Source: Fibrobacterales bacterium (GTDB lineage: Bacteria > Fibrobacterota > Fibrobacteria > Fibrobacterales > Fibrobacteraceae). From it: a stretch of DNA of 17,088 nucleotides. The translations under genes were made by a program, and so were the position numbers. The notes below the pieces were generated by a model, which did no database searches, was not told the origin of the DNA, and was given only the letters and a program-made list of their open reading frames with translations. Positions 6,924-14,315 of this stretch are shown here, in pieces (the first letter of the stretch is position 1; each line of letters opens with the position of its first letter). The stretch spans positions 1 through 17,088 of the forward strand of contig BNUP01000042.1 in NCBI GenBank assembly GCA_025997455.1, given 5' to 3'.

Positions 6924-8350
6924 TTTTTTGCGAACTCCAAATCGTGGCAAACCAAAAGCAATGCACCGGGAAAAACCGCAAGTGCATTTTCCAAGCGTTC
7001 AATGGAAGGAAGGTCTAAATGATTTGTCGGTTCGTCTAAAATTAATGCCCAAACAAAATTTCCCATACCGAATGCCAAGTGCAATTTTCTCGCCTCGCCG
7101 GGTGAAATAGAATTTCCGTTTTCCAAAATACTTGCCGGAGAACCGAGTGCCGCGAGAATATTCATAACTCGTCCCAAAATTTTATTATTCAAATTTTTAA
7201 CCTTTGAGATAAGTTCGCAAATGTCCTCTTTTGAATGCTCCTGAGGAAGCACTAACAATTTTTCTAAAGGTGTTGTTGTGCGGTTTAACAAGTGCCGAAT
7301 AAGGGTGGTTTTTCCGCTGCCGTTTTCGCCTTGAAGATGCAAATGTTCGCCTCTTGCGAGTGTTATTTTTTCCCCGACTAAGACATACTTTTTCGGGCAC
7401 TCCTCATACTCCATAAACACCGACCGTCCCAACTCCCGCTCATTTTCATTTTGCGGTAAATTACTCTCCGTTTTTTCGACTTCATTTCTCAAAATGCTTA
7501 TGTTTTTGCTGCCGCGAGTTTCTGCCCAATTTGCAATATTGACAGCCGTTATCGCACGCGAATCGCTATCACCTTTTGCTTTATCCTTTTTGTAACGACT
7601 CTTCCCCTGTTCTAAATTTTCTCTGCTCTCCTGCAATTTGCGTTTCATATTACGAAGTTGTTTTCGGGCGATCTCCCGTTCCTGTGCTTGTTCCGAGAGT
7701 TCCGCTTCCCAAACGATTTTCGCCTCGCTATAAGGTAAATTATAGAAGTGCAATTTTTCGTGCGAAATTCTAAGCGTAGCCTTAGTTAGCGAATCGAGTA
7801 AATTTCGATTGTGAGAAATCACAATGCCGAGTCCTTTATATTCTTTGAGACCTTTTAAGAGAAGTTCCTGCGATTCAACATCTAAATGATTAGCGGGTTC
7901 GTCCAAAAGCAGAATGTCGCACTCGGCGTTGAGAGCCGCCCCGACTTGCCACCGTTTGCGTTCGCCCGAAGAAAGCGTTTGCCACCTTTCGAGCATCTCA
8001 ATTTCAAGTTTTAGAAGAGAACGCAATTTTCCCGCTTTACTCTCGTAATCAAGTGCAAATTCCCAAATATTTCCCGCACTTGCGGAATCTTGTGCAAGGG
8101 TGTTCGCAAGATTGAGAGAGAATAATTCCTGTTCGCAGTAGTGAATGGCTGCACTCGGAGGCTCTATAAAAATTGAGCCTGAGTCGGCTTTAATCTGCGA
8201 AAGAATCAACTTTAACAGAGTGCTTTTTCCGCTGCCGTTTTCTCCCACCAAACCAATCCATTCCGAATTGAGATGTGCAGTTGCGTTCTGCAATATTGGA
8301 GTTGCCGAATTATAGGCGAATGTTAAGTTTTGAATGCGAATTTGAGACAT
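6881..8350 (-). CDS. ABC-F family ATPase (duplicated ABC domains, no membrane part)
   Basis: Soluble ribosome-associated-type ATPase, 489 aa from ATG 8350; the reading frame is open further upstream but that part translates repeat DNA. AAGGA lies 9 nt upstream of the chosen start. Domain 1: Walker A GENGSGKS (37-43), signature LSSGE (126-130), Walker B ILLLDEP (146-152), H180 switch. Linker about 215-310, rich in Arg, Lys and Glu, as in the P-site tRNA-interaction motif of ABC-F proteins. Domain 2: Walker A GENGSGKT (341-348), signature ISPGE (415-419), Walker B LILDEPTNHLD (436-446), H469 switch. There is no arm insertion in domain 1 and it is somewhat shorter than EttA-type housekeeping members, so a resistance-type or uncharacterised ABC-F subgroup is possible. 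It is followed with overlap by the mscS-like gene. Confidence 0.92.
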   Translation of the reverse strand: MSQIRIQNLTFAYNSATPILQNATAHLNSEWIGLVGENGSGKSTLLKLILSQIKADSGSIFIEPPSAAIHYCEQELFSLNLANTLAQDSASAGNIWEFALDYESKAGKLRSLLKLEIEMLERWQTLSSGERKRWQVGAALNAECDILLLDEPANHLDVESQELLLKGLKEYKGLGIVISHNRNLLDSLTKATLRISHEKLHFYNLPYSEAKIVWEAELSEQAQEREIARKQLRNMKRKLQESRENLEQGKSRYKKDKAKGDSDSRAITAVNIANWAETRGSKNISILRNEVEKTESNLPQNENERELGRSVFMEYEECPKKYVLVGEKITLARGEHLHLQGENGSGKTTLIRHLLNRTTTPLEKLLVLPQEHSKEDICELISKVKNLNNKILGRVMNILAALGSPASILENGNSISPGEARKLHLAFGMGNFVWALILDEPTNHLDLPSIERLENALAVFPGALLLVCHDLEFAKKCCSTVWKLSTFSK

Positions 8351-8472
8351 AATGCCGATTCCTTTTTTAAGTCTTTGCTTGAAGTTGCGCGTGCCAAATG
8401 CCCGCGTGTTAAACGCCCGCAAGTCTCGTAAATGAGAGAAGCGAAACGAGATGCTATAAAAAAAGAAACTAA

Positions 8473-8485
8473 CGCATAATATGCG
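8473..8485. promoter_or_regulatory. Palindrome upstream of the ABC-F gene
   Basis: CGCATA A TATGCG is a perfect 6-bp inverted repeat around one base, 122 bases upstream of the ABC-F start. Read on the minus strand it contains TATTAT, which could be a -10 box, but I do not find a matching -35. Candidate operator only. Confidence 0.3.
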
Positions 8486-8500
8486 ATTTTTAACAACCGC

Positions 8501-8647
8501 AGGGGGAAGGTAGAAAAAGTTAATAGTGTAAAGTTGAAAGTGGGGGTATAGGGTGTGGCGTGTAGGGTGTGGGGTATAGGGAACTCGGCGTTGCAAGAGT
8601 TGAAAGTGTAAAGTTATTACTCTCTACTCTCTACTCCCTTCTCCCCA
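8501..8647 (-). repeat. C/T/A-rich intergenic leader repeat, copy iii (minus strand)
   Basis: Read on the minus strand, towards the ABC-F gene, this has the same block order as copy i: AGTAGAGAGTAGAGAG, TAATAACTTTACACTTTCAA, CTCTTGCAACGCCGAGTTCCC, CCCCACACCCTACACGCC-like runs, CTTTCAACTTTACAC, and TTTCTACCTTCCCCC. On the plus strand the G-rich core (8541-8581) has five runs of three or more G. Together with 8351-8500 and the glnK promoter region it fills a 486-base gap that holds no gene I can support. Confidence 0.75.
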
Positions 8648-8674
8648 AATGCAACGCTGAAGCAATCACTCACC

Positions 8675-8736
8675 AAATTGTAGTATTTTTCAAAATTGTA
8701 TTACAAAATTGTAAGATTTTTCTTTTTGCAAAATTG
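8675..8736. promoter_or_regulatory. Cluster of AAATTG(TA) sites upstream of the glnK promoter
   Basis: AAATTGTA at 8675, 8693 and 8706 and AAATTG at 8731, all on the plus strand, 50-105 bases upstream of the sigma-54 promoter where enhancer sites of a bacterial enhancer-binding protein usually lie. 8701-8714 is also an inverted repeat, TTACAA AA TTGTAA. It does not resemble the E. coli NtrC site, so the protein is unknown; A/T-rich bending DNA is an alternative explanation. Confidence 0.45.
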
Positions 8737-8777
8737 AAAAGTGCTCAAAAAACGCTAAAATCGCCAATTTTCAAATT

Positions 8778-8793
8778 TGGCACGACTTTTGCC
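8778..8793 (+). promoter_or_regulatory. Sigma-54 (RpoN) promoter of glnK-amtB
   Basis: TTGGCACGACTTTTGC matches the sigma-54 consensus (TTGGCAC-N5-TTGC). The GG at 8779-8780 and GC at 8791-8792 have the required 12-base spacing. It lies 45 bases upstream of the glnK start, so transcription would begin near 8804. It predicts nitrogen-limitation control through RpoN and an enhancer-binding activator. Confidence 0.88.
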
Positions 8794-8836
8794 TTGTATA
8801 GGAACGGCGACAAAATATCCCGCCACGGAGAAGAAG

Positions 8837-9178
8837 ATGAAACTTATCAGCGCATACATACAGCCCGACCGGCTCAATGATGTAAAAAAGGCGTTGTATG
8901 AACGCCAAATTTACAAGATGTCAGTGACAAATGTTTTGGGTTGCGGTCAGCAGAAAGGCTATCACGAATCCTATCGCGGTGCGGAAATTGAGGTAAATCT
9001 ACTTAAAAAAATTCGCCTCGATATTGGTGTAAATGACGATTTTGTCGATACTACAATAGAAGCAATTATTAAAGGTGCGCGCTCCGGAAATATTGGCGAT
9101 GGGAAAATTTTCGTCACAAATTTGGAAAAAGTCGTGAGAATCAGGACCGGTGAAACAGGAAACGATGCCATAGGTTAA
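8837..9178 (+). CDS. glnK: PII nitrogen signalling protein GlnK/GlnB
   Basis: Small trimeric sensor of ATP/ADP and 2-oxoglutarate that plugs the ammonium channel encoded next to it. 113 aa from ATG 8837, with GGAG just upstream and perfect alignment to the PII N-terminus; in-frame extension upstream would cross the promoter. Ligand residues are kept: Q39 and K58, the T-loop QKGYHESYRGAE (39-50), the B-loop GDGKIF (87-92, with K90) and the C-terminal RIRTGE (101-106; R101, R103). The position equivalent to E. coli Tyr51, the uridylylation site, is Ile51, while Tyr46 is present. Regulation by UMP on Tyr51 is therefore not possible as in enterobacteria. Its stop is followed after 17 nt by amtB, in one sigma-54-driven operon. 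Confidence 0.95.
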   Translation: MKLISAYIQPDRLNDVKKALYERQIYKMSVTNVLGCGQQKGYHESYRGAEIEVNLLKKIRLDIGVNDDFVDTTIEAIIKGARSGNIGDGKIFVTNLEKVVRIRTGETGNDAIG

Positions 9179-9182
9179 TGGT

Positions 9183-9188
9183 AAGGAG
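9183..9188 (+). promoter_or_regulatory. Shine-Dalgarno site deciding the amtB start
   Basis: AAGGAG, 7 nt before ATG 9196, picks that start over the in-frame ATG at 9178 that overlaps the glnK stop. The choice also leaves a proper signal peptide at the very N-terminus. Confidence 0.7.
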
Positions 9189-9195
9189 AAAAACA

Positions 9196-10521
9196 ATGAA
9201 GAAGATATTATTTGCAACAGCCGTTCTCCTTTGTGCCACAGGCGCATTTGCAGACGAAATCACCGCACCGGATTACGCGAACTCATTCGTAGGCGTGAAT
9301 TTTACATTCACAAATATTTGGATGATGATCTCCGCACTCCTCGTGTTCATAATGGGTTTGGGATTTGCGCTCGTAGAGACGGGCTTAACCCGTGCCAAAA
9401 ACACCACCAACATTCTTTTTAAGAATTTGGCAACTCCGGCGATTGGCATCACAGTCTACGCCATACTCGGCTTTAACCTGATGTATCCGGGCGATTCTTG
9501 GATAGTCAGCAAATTCTTCGGGTTCGCGGGATTTGGCTTGCCGGGTTTAAGCGACCCAGCCTCATTTACGGCGGCTTACAATCCGAGTTATACCTATCTC
9601 ACGGATTTCCTCTTCCAGAGTATGTTCGCCGCCACTGCCGCTACAATTGTATCGGGTGCGGTTGCGGAGAGAATTAAATTGAGTTCATACCTCGTCTTTA
9701 CGCTTATCTATGTTGCGTTTGTTTATCCTGTTGTGGGAAGTTGGAATTGGGGCGGCGGATGGCTTGCAGATAAGGGTTTCCACGATTTGGCAGGTTCTAC
9801 TCTTGTGCATAGCGTAGGCGGTTGGGCGGCTCTCGCGGGTGTTATTGTGCTCGGTCCCCGTATCGGTAAATATGTCGGCGGAAAGGCAAGGGCAATACCC
9901 GGTCATAACCTTACAAGTGCAACCATAGGCGTATTCATTTTATGGTTCGGCTGGTGGGGATTTAACGGCGGTTCGGCTTTGAACAGCGATCCAAAAGCGA
10001 CTTCTTGGATTTTGGTGACTACCAATATTGCGGCGGTGCTTGGAATTATAGGTTCAATGCTCACTTCTTGGTTTATTCAAAAGAAGCCGGATTTGACGAT
10101 GATTTTGAACGGTGCTCTCGCAGGTTTGGTTGCAATTACCGCAGGTGCGGATGTTGTGAGCGTTGGTTCTGCGGCGATTATAGGTTTGATTGCCGGAATT
10201 TTGGTTGTGCTCGGCGTGTTCTTCTTTGACAAGGTTCAACTTGATGATCCTGTCGGTGCAGTTTCGGTTCATTTGGTTAATGGTGTTTGGGGAACTCTCG
10301 CTGTCGGCATTTTCGGTGTAGGCGATTTCAGTTTCCTAACGCAGTTAATAGGCGTTGTGTCTTATGGTTCGGTTTGCTTTGTGGCGGCGTTTGCAATATT
10401 CTTTGCCATAAAGAAGACTATCGGATTGCGCGTTAGTGAGAGAGAGGAATTGCGCGGTCTCGATATTGGCGAGCACGGACAAGAGGCATACAGCGGTTTC
10501 CAGATTTTCACTAATACTTAG
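9196..10521 (+). CDS. amtB: Ammonium transporter Amt
   Basis: Inner-membrane trimeric ammonium channel, 441 aa. It begins with a cleavable-looking signal peptide (MKKILFATAVLLCATGAFA, cleavage about 19/20), as in E. coli AmtB. Family signatures: FIMGLGFALVETGLTRAKN (51-69), FQSMFAATAAT and VSGAVAERIK (140-161), HDLAGSTLVH with the twin-histidine H205 and the substrate-path Asp D197, and VGAVSVHLVNG with the second pore histidine H359. The C-terminal tail GLRVSEREELRGLDIGEHGQEAY is the conserved regulatory tail that contacts GlnK. Co-transcribed with glnK and followed by a strong terminator, it should work in ammonium scavenging under nitrogen limitation. The Amt family is certain. Confidence 0.97.
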   Translation: MKKILFATAVLLCATGAFADEITAPDYANSFVGVNFTFTNIWMMISALLVFIMGLGFALVETGLTRAKNTTNILFKNLATPAIGITVYAILGFNLMYPGDSWIVSKFFGFAGFGLPGLSDPASFTAAYNPSYTYLTDFLFQSMFAATAATIVSGAVAERIKLSSYLVFTLIYVAFVYPVVGSWNWGGGWLADKGFHDLAGSTLVHSVGGWAALAGVIVLGPRIGKYVGGKARAIPGHNLTSATIGVFILWFGWWGFNGGSALNSDPKATSWILVTTNIAAVLGIIGSMLTSWFIQKKPDLTMILNGALAGLVAITAGADVVSVGSAAIIGLIAGILVVLGVFFFDKVQLDDPVGAVSVHLVNGVWGTLAVGIFGVGDFSFLTQLIGVVSYGSVCFVAAFAIFFAIKKTIGLRVSEREELRGLDIGEHGQEAYSGFQIFTNT

Positions 10522-10551
10522 AAAGTTATTTTACCCACCAGAGGTAACTCT

Positions 10552-10586
10552 CACCCCTCGCCGAAAGGCGTGGGGTGTTTTTTTTT
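10552..10586 (+). terminator. Rho-independent terminator of glnK-amtB
   Basis: CACCCC T CGCC, loop GAAA, GGCG T GGGGTG (10552-10577) followed by nine Ts (10578-10586). Two stems of 6 and 4 bp with one T/T mismatch and a tetraloop. It lies 30 bases after the amtB stop. There is no T-run on the other strand, so it probably acts in one direction. The rest of the gap to sstT (10587-10726) shows nothing I can name. Confidence 0.92.
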
Positions 10587-10726
10587 AGGGAACTCTCCAA
10601 GACGGCACAAAATTTGATTCGTCAATAGACAGAAATCAACCGCTATCCATTGTGCAAAATTCAGTGGCAAAAAGAGGAATGTTGTTGATTTTAAAATTGT
10701 GAAGGGAAGGTGATTAGAGGGAATTC

Positions 10727-11980
10727 TTAAACTTGACTATCCAGAGAACGGTTCGCTGAATTTTCAAAATCTAACACGGGAGTTTTTTTCGATGCTGCGG
10801 CGGTGAACATTACATCGGTGGAACTATTTAACGCGGTTTCAAAGGAATCCTGCACAACACCAACGATAAAGCCAATCGCAACCACCTGCATTGCTGCATC
10901 GTTTGGAATGCTGAACAAACTGCAGGCAAGCGGGATAAGCAAAATGGAACCTCCAGCCACGCCCGAAGTGCCGCAGGCGGCCAAGGCAGAAATAAAACAC
11001 AAAAATATCATAGAGCCGAAACTCGCCTCAATGCCTAAGGTATGTGCGGCAGCCAAAGAGAAAGTTGTTACGGTAACCGCCGCTCCCGACATATTCAACA
11101 CGCTTCCAAGCGGAATAGATATGGAATAAGTATCCTCATTCAACTGCATTTTTTTGCACAAGGTCAAATTGATAGGTGTATTAGCAGCAGAACTGCGAGT
11201 AAAAAATGCAGTCACCGCGCTTTCTTTTATGCAAAGCCATATTAGCGGGTAAGGATTGCGGTGCGATTTTGCGAACATAATGATCGGGTTAATTACAGAC
11301 ATAGTAAACAGCATTGCACCCACCAATACCAAAAGCAGATGCCCATAACTTGCGAGCGCGCCAAAGCCCGTTTCTGCGAATGTCTTTGCCATAATGCCAA
11401 AAATGCCAAACGGAGCCATTCGGATGATTGCCCTAACCAAGATGAGTACCGCACCGCTCAAGTCCTTGAGCACTGTTTTTGTGCGCTCGGAACTGCTGTG
11501 GTGAAACGCTATTCCAATTCCTATTCCCCACGCGAGCACTCCTAAGAAATTGGCGTTTGCAAGTGCTTTTATCGGGTTGTCGATAATGTTGAAGAGCACG
11601 GTCTTAAGCACATCCGCAACGCGGAGCGGAGCCGATGCTGCAGAGTCGTAATTAGTTGCGAGGACTAACTCTGTGGGGAATAAAACGCTTGCCATTACCG
11701 CCGTTATTGCCGCTAAAAAAGTGCCTGCCGCATACATAGCGACAATTGATTTAATGTTCGTTTTGGTATCCGGCGGCTTGGTCGCTATGGCAACTATCAC
11801 CATAATAAAAATTAAAATCGGGGCTATCGCCTTTAGAGCGCCCACAAAAACATCGCCCAAAAGTCCTGCATTTTCCGCACCGGATGGTGAGAGCAAAGCA
11901 AGTCCTACCCCCAAAAACATACCGATGATAATTTGCAGCACCAAATTGCCATTTGCAAAAGAATGTATAATTTTCCGCAC
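10727..11980 (-). CDS. sstT: Na+/serine-threonine symporter, SstT-like
   Basis: Dicarboxylate/amino acid:cation symporter family (DAACS), 417 aa, the normal SstT length. SstT imports serine and threonine with sodium across the inner membrane. Visible features: the N-terminal NGNLVLQIIIGMFLGVGLALL; many hydrophobic segments; the re-entrant serine-rich loop AFFTRSSAANTPINL; SIPLGSVLNMSGAAVTVT; and the second hairpin ACGTSGVAGGSILLIPLA plus VVQDSFETALNSSTDV, which are characteristic of SstT rather than GltP. The start is a GTG at 11980, the only initiation codon before an in-frame stop seven codons upstream; an overlapping ATG two bases away is out of frame. No Shine-Dalgarno site is seen. It is convergent with amtB and divergent from the MFS-CBS gene, with a structured 400-base region between. 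Confidence 0.93.
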   Translation of the reverse strand: MRKIIHSFANGNLVLQIIIGMFLGVGLALLSPSGAENAGLLGDVFVGALKAIAPILIFIMVIVAIATKPPDTKTNIKSIVAMYAAGTFLAAITAVMASVLFPTELVLATNYDSAASAPLRVADVLKTVLFNIIDNPIKALANANFLGVLAWGIGIGIAFHHSSSERTKTVLKDLSGAVLILVRAIIRMAPFGIFGIMAKTFAETGFGALASYGHLLLVLVGAMLFTMSVINPIIMFAKSHRNPYPLIWLCIKESAVTAFFTRSSAANTPINLTLCKKMQLNEDTYSISIPLGSVLNMSGAAVTVTTFSLAAAHTLGIEASFGSMIFLCFISALAACGTSGVAGGSILLIPLACSLFSIPNDAAMQVVAIGFIVGVVQDSFETALNSSTDVMFTAAASKKTPVLDFENSANRSLDSQV

Positions 11981-12034
11981 ATAAGAAAAGTAGTTAATTA
12001 ATTATGGTAATCACTGACGATCGCTCTTAATAAA

Positions 12035-12076
12035 GGTAACCTCTATTAACCTCCTAAGAGGTTGGTAGAGGTTACC
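12035..12076. repeat. Near-perfect 42-base hairpin upstream of sstT
   Basis: GGTAACCTCTA (12035-12045) pairs with TAGAGGTTACC (12066-12076); inside, AACCTC pairs with GAGGTT around loop CTAA. The two bases between the stems (TT opposite GG) can form G-U pairs in one RNA orientation, giving a 19-bp stem with a 4-base loop. It lies 55-96 bases before the sstT start and would be in its leader RNA if transcription starts upstream. No T-tract follows towards sstT, so it looks more like an operator, leader structure or mRNA-stabilising hairpin than a terminator. Confidence 0.65.
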
Positions 12077-12188
12077 AAGCGACCATGGGGCGAACTGCGT
12101 TTTTTATGCAAATTTGAGTAGTGTCGCCGTCGTCTCTAAAAACTCAAATCTGTGGAATTGTGTTACAAAGGGAGTTTTTAGAGGTTTC
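12055..12188 (-). repeat. About 130-bp dispersed repeat, copy A (minus strand)
   Basis: Read on the minus strand this aligns along its length to 16012-16140 on the plus strand. Both begin GAAACCTC, share the identical 14-mer GAGTTTTTAGAGAC (12132-12145 here), then ACGGCGA, AATTTGCA, GTTCGCC and GTCGCTT, and end CTACC...CCTCTTA. In this copy the 14-mer block also pairs with CTCTAAAAACTC-type sequence at 12172-12183 as a 12-bp inverted repeat. It fills the sstT/MFS divergent region. The homology was found by eye. Confidence 0.7.
12134..12183. repeat. 12-bp perfect inverted repeat within copy A
   Basis: CTCTAAAAACTC (12134-12145) and GAGTTTTTAGAG (12172-12183) are exact reverse complements separated by 26 bases. 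Together with 12035-12076 it makes the divergent region strongly foldable. It could be an operator pair or an RNA stem. Confidence 0.6.
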
Positions 12189-12307
12189 CTAAATACGACT
12201 TTGCTTTTTTTGAGTATCAAACTAATGCACAAACAACATTATTTAGATTGCCTCACGGCAACAACACGGTAACAAACGCTTACAAGATTGCAATAATTTT
12301 TAAAAAT

Positions 12308-12336
12308 TTGACAAATCCAAAAAATTTTTCTAAATT
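12308..12336 (+). promoter_or_regulatory. Putative sigma-70 promoter of the MFS-CBS gene
   Basis: TTGACA (12308-12313), 17 bases, TAAATT (12331-12336). The -35 is consensus, the -10 matches at 4 of 6. Transcription would start near 12343, giving a leader of about 45 bases before the ribosome site AGAGG (12376-12380). Confidence 0.6.
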
Positions 12337-12389
12337 TTGTGCCGTTGGCAGCCAAAAAAAGCGTAGAATTCCAACAGAGGTAAATGAAA

Positions 12390-14249
12390 ATGGAATCTGC
12401 GCAAGGATTAAACAATCCACTAAAAAATCCACGGTTAGTTGTGTCAGTCGCTGCTTTTGCCGCGTTCATCGCTACATTCAACGAGACTTTTATGAATGTG
12501 GCTTTTGCTCCCATTATGGTTGCCCTGAGTGTGGATGCCGCCACGGTTCAATGGCTTGCCACAGGCTATATGCTTGCGGCGGCGGTGATGGTTCCGGTAT
12601 CGGCGTTTGCGTATCGCAGTATCCCTACAAAGCCCTTGTTTTTGCTCACTACGGGACTCCTCGTCTTCGGTAGTATTATTGGTGCACTGTCGCAGGACTT
12701 TACAACGCTCCTCATCGGGAGAATCGTGCAGGGTCTCGGAACAGGGATGCTCATCCCTGTTGGTATGAACATTACGCTTGAGGCGACTCCGCGCGAAAAA
12801 CTCGGTGCCTATATGGGCATTATGGGATCTATGACAACGCTTGGACCTTCTTCAGGCGTTATTTTTGCGGGCTTGTTGCTCTCGTTTTGGCATTGGTCTG
12901 TGTTGCAATGGGTATTTGCGGGGCTTTCGCTCCTCTGTTTTTTGAACGCGGTTTTGTTTCTCCCGAACATCGCAAAATTAACCCGCCCCAAACTCGATTC
13001 CATTTCGGTCGCACTCATAGGAATTGCACTCGTTGGGATTTTATATGGCGTATCTACAGTGTTTACCGAGAATATAAATTTTGCGTTAATTGGCGTTATC
13101 ATCGGCGTTGCCTTCCTTGTTTTGTTTGTGAATCGCCAAAATAAAATAGAGCATCCGCTCATCGATTTATCGCCGCTCAAGGTGAAGCCGTTCAAACTCG
13201 GCGTGTTCATCAACATGGCATCGCTTGTCACTATGTTTGCAATGAACATAATCATTCCGATTTTTATGCAAAGCGTGTTGGGGGTGTCCTCGCTTTTGGC
13301 ATCTCTAACTTTGTTCCCCGCAATTGCACTCTGCTGCATTTTATCTCCCGTTGCGGGGCACATTTACGACAAGCACGGAGCACGAGTTTTGTTGCCGTTG
13401 GGTTTTGCTTTGATTGCGATTTTTGCCGTTGCACTTTCTTTGTTCATAGGCGGCGGTTCCGTGTGGCTACTTGCACTGCTTTACATTCCCGTGATTGGCG
13501 GTTCTGCTTTAATCATCGGTCCCGTGCAAAGCCTTGCACTTTCTCACTTAGCACCCGAACAAAATCCGCACGGAATAACGATTTTGAGCACCGGATTCCA
13601 AATAGCCGGATGCTTTGGGGCATCCTTATTTACGGGCGTGTATTTTAAGGTGATGATTGGCACGGGCGACCCGAATTTGGGCTTTTTGGCGGCAGGATTT
13701 TTGACCGCTGTGTTTGCACTTATCGGTCTTGTGCTCGCCGTGCGGATAAGGGCGTATCCGAAAGTCGTTCATACTCATCATGCGACCGCACTCAGTTTGA
13801 GTCAGATTATGAAAACCGATGTGTATAAACTTTCGCCTCACGATAAAGTTTCGGATGCACTCAAACTGTTTGTGGAAAAGCATATTTCCGGTGCACCTGT
13901 GGTTGATGAATCTGGCTTGGTTGCGGGCTTTGTTTCGGATGGCGATATTATGCGTTACTTAGCCGACCAGCATACCGATTTTGTCAGTCCGTGGTCTATT
14001 GTTGCCGAGCAAGGAAATGATGATTTTGATGCGATGCTTGCAAGCGTTATGCAATTATCGGTGTCTGAAATTGCGACAAAAGAGGTCATCAGCGTGGATT
14101 TGGATTTGGGCATCGGCACGGTTTGCAAGGTGTTAATGGATAATAATTTACGCAAAGCACCTGTCGTTAAAGATGGTCGTATGGTGGGGGTTATAAATTT
14201 GTCTAACATTAGCCGGTACGCCTTTGCTCATTATGGGGTTGGAGGGTGA
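12390..14249 (+). CDS. DHA2/EmrB-type MFS exporter fused to a C-terminal CBS domain pair
   Basis: Major facilitator transporter, 619 aa from ATG 12390 (ATG 12384 is in frame, but AGAGG lies 9 nt from 12390 and only 3 from 12384). Residues 1 to about 465 are a polytopic MFS body of the 14-TM drug:H+ antiporter-2 look: NETFMNVAFAPIMVALSVDAATVQWLATGYMLA, then GRIVQGLGTGMLIPVGMN and GPSSGVIFAGLLL (motif C-like). About residues 470-615 are two CBS repeats: IMKTDVYKLSPHDKVSDALKLF...GAPVVDESGLVAGFVSDGDIMRYL, then EIATKEVISVDLDLGIGTVCKVLMDNNLRKAPVVKDGRMVGVINLSNISRYA. CBS pairs bind adenosyl nucleotides, so transport may be gated by energy state or a nucleotide messenger; that is inference. The substrate is unknown. 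It is a monocistronic gene followed by a palindrome. Confidence 0.93.
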   Translation: MESAQGLNNPLKNPRLVVSVAAFAAFIATFNETFMNVAFAPIMVALSVDAATVQWLATGYMLAAAVMVPVSAFAYRSIPTKPLFLLTTGLLVFGSIIGALSQDFTTLLIGRIVQGLGTGMLIPVGMNITLEATPREKLGAYMGIMGSMTTLGPSSGVIFAGLLLSFWHWSVLQWVFAGLSLLCFLNAVLFLPNIAKLTRPKLDSISVALIGIALVGILYGVSTVFTENINFALIGVIIGVAFLVLFVNRQNKIEHPLIDLSPLKVKPFKLGVFINMASLVTMFAMNIIIPIFMQSVLGVSSLLASLTLFPAIALCCILSPVAGHIYDKHGARVLLPLGFALIAIFAVALSLFIGGGSVWLLALLYIPVIGGSALIIGPVQSLALSHLAPEQNPHGITILSTGFQIAGCFGASLFTGVYFKVMIGTGDPNLGFLAAGFLTAVFALIGLVLAVRIRAYPKVVHTHHATALSLSQIMKTDVYKLSPHDKVSDALKLFVEKHISGAPVVDESGLVAGFVSDGDIMRYLADQHTDFVSPWSIVAEQGNDDFDAMLASVMQLSVSEIATKEVISVDLDLGIGTVCKVLMDNNLRKAPVVKDGRMVGVINLSNISRYAFAHYGVGG

Positions 14250-14288
14250 AGTTTCCCCCTCGCTCCAACCCCGCTCCGGTAATTGTAC

Positions 14289-14315
14289 AGGAATGGGTTT
14301 CTAAAACCCATTCCT
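14289..14315. terminator. Perfect 12-bp hairpin after the MFS-CBS gene
   Basis: AGGAATGGGTTT (14289-14300), loop CTA, AAACCCATTCCT (14304-14315), 40 bases after the MFS stop. The stem is perfect, but no T-tract follows, so it may be a mRNA 3'-end structure or a dispersed palindrome rather than a classical intrinsic terminator. Confidence 0.55.

Noticed and set aside
8381..8397. Second sigma-54-like site (TTTGGCACGCGCAAC, minus strand) upstream of the ABC-F gene
   Set aside because: The GG-to-GC spacing is wrong for sigma-54, and only the -24 half matches.
8351..8596. 5' extension of the ABC-F gene
   Set aside because: It translates repeat DNA; ATG 8350 has an AAGGA ribosome site and begins the first ABC domain at the normal place.
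10587..10726. Small gene between amtB and sstT
   Set aside because: No open frame with a ribosome site and coding character on either strand.
12190..12240. Remnant of a gene upstream of repeat A, matching the end of the 153-aa protein gene upstream of repeat B
   Set aside because: Both end in similar codons (NL before or near the stop), but the frame at copy A is open for only about a dozen codons, so this is just the repeat edge.
14289..14315. Confident intrinsic terminator
   Set aside because: The stem is perfect but no T-tract follows; kept only as a lower-confidence hairpin.
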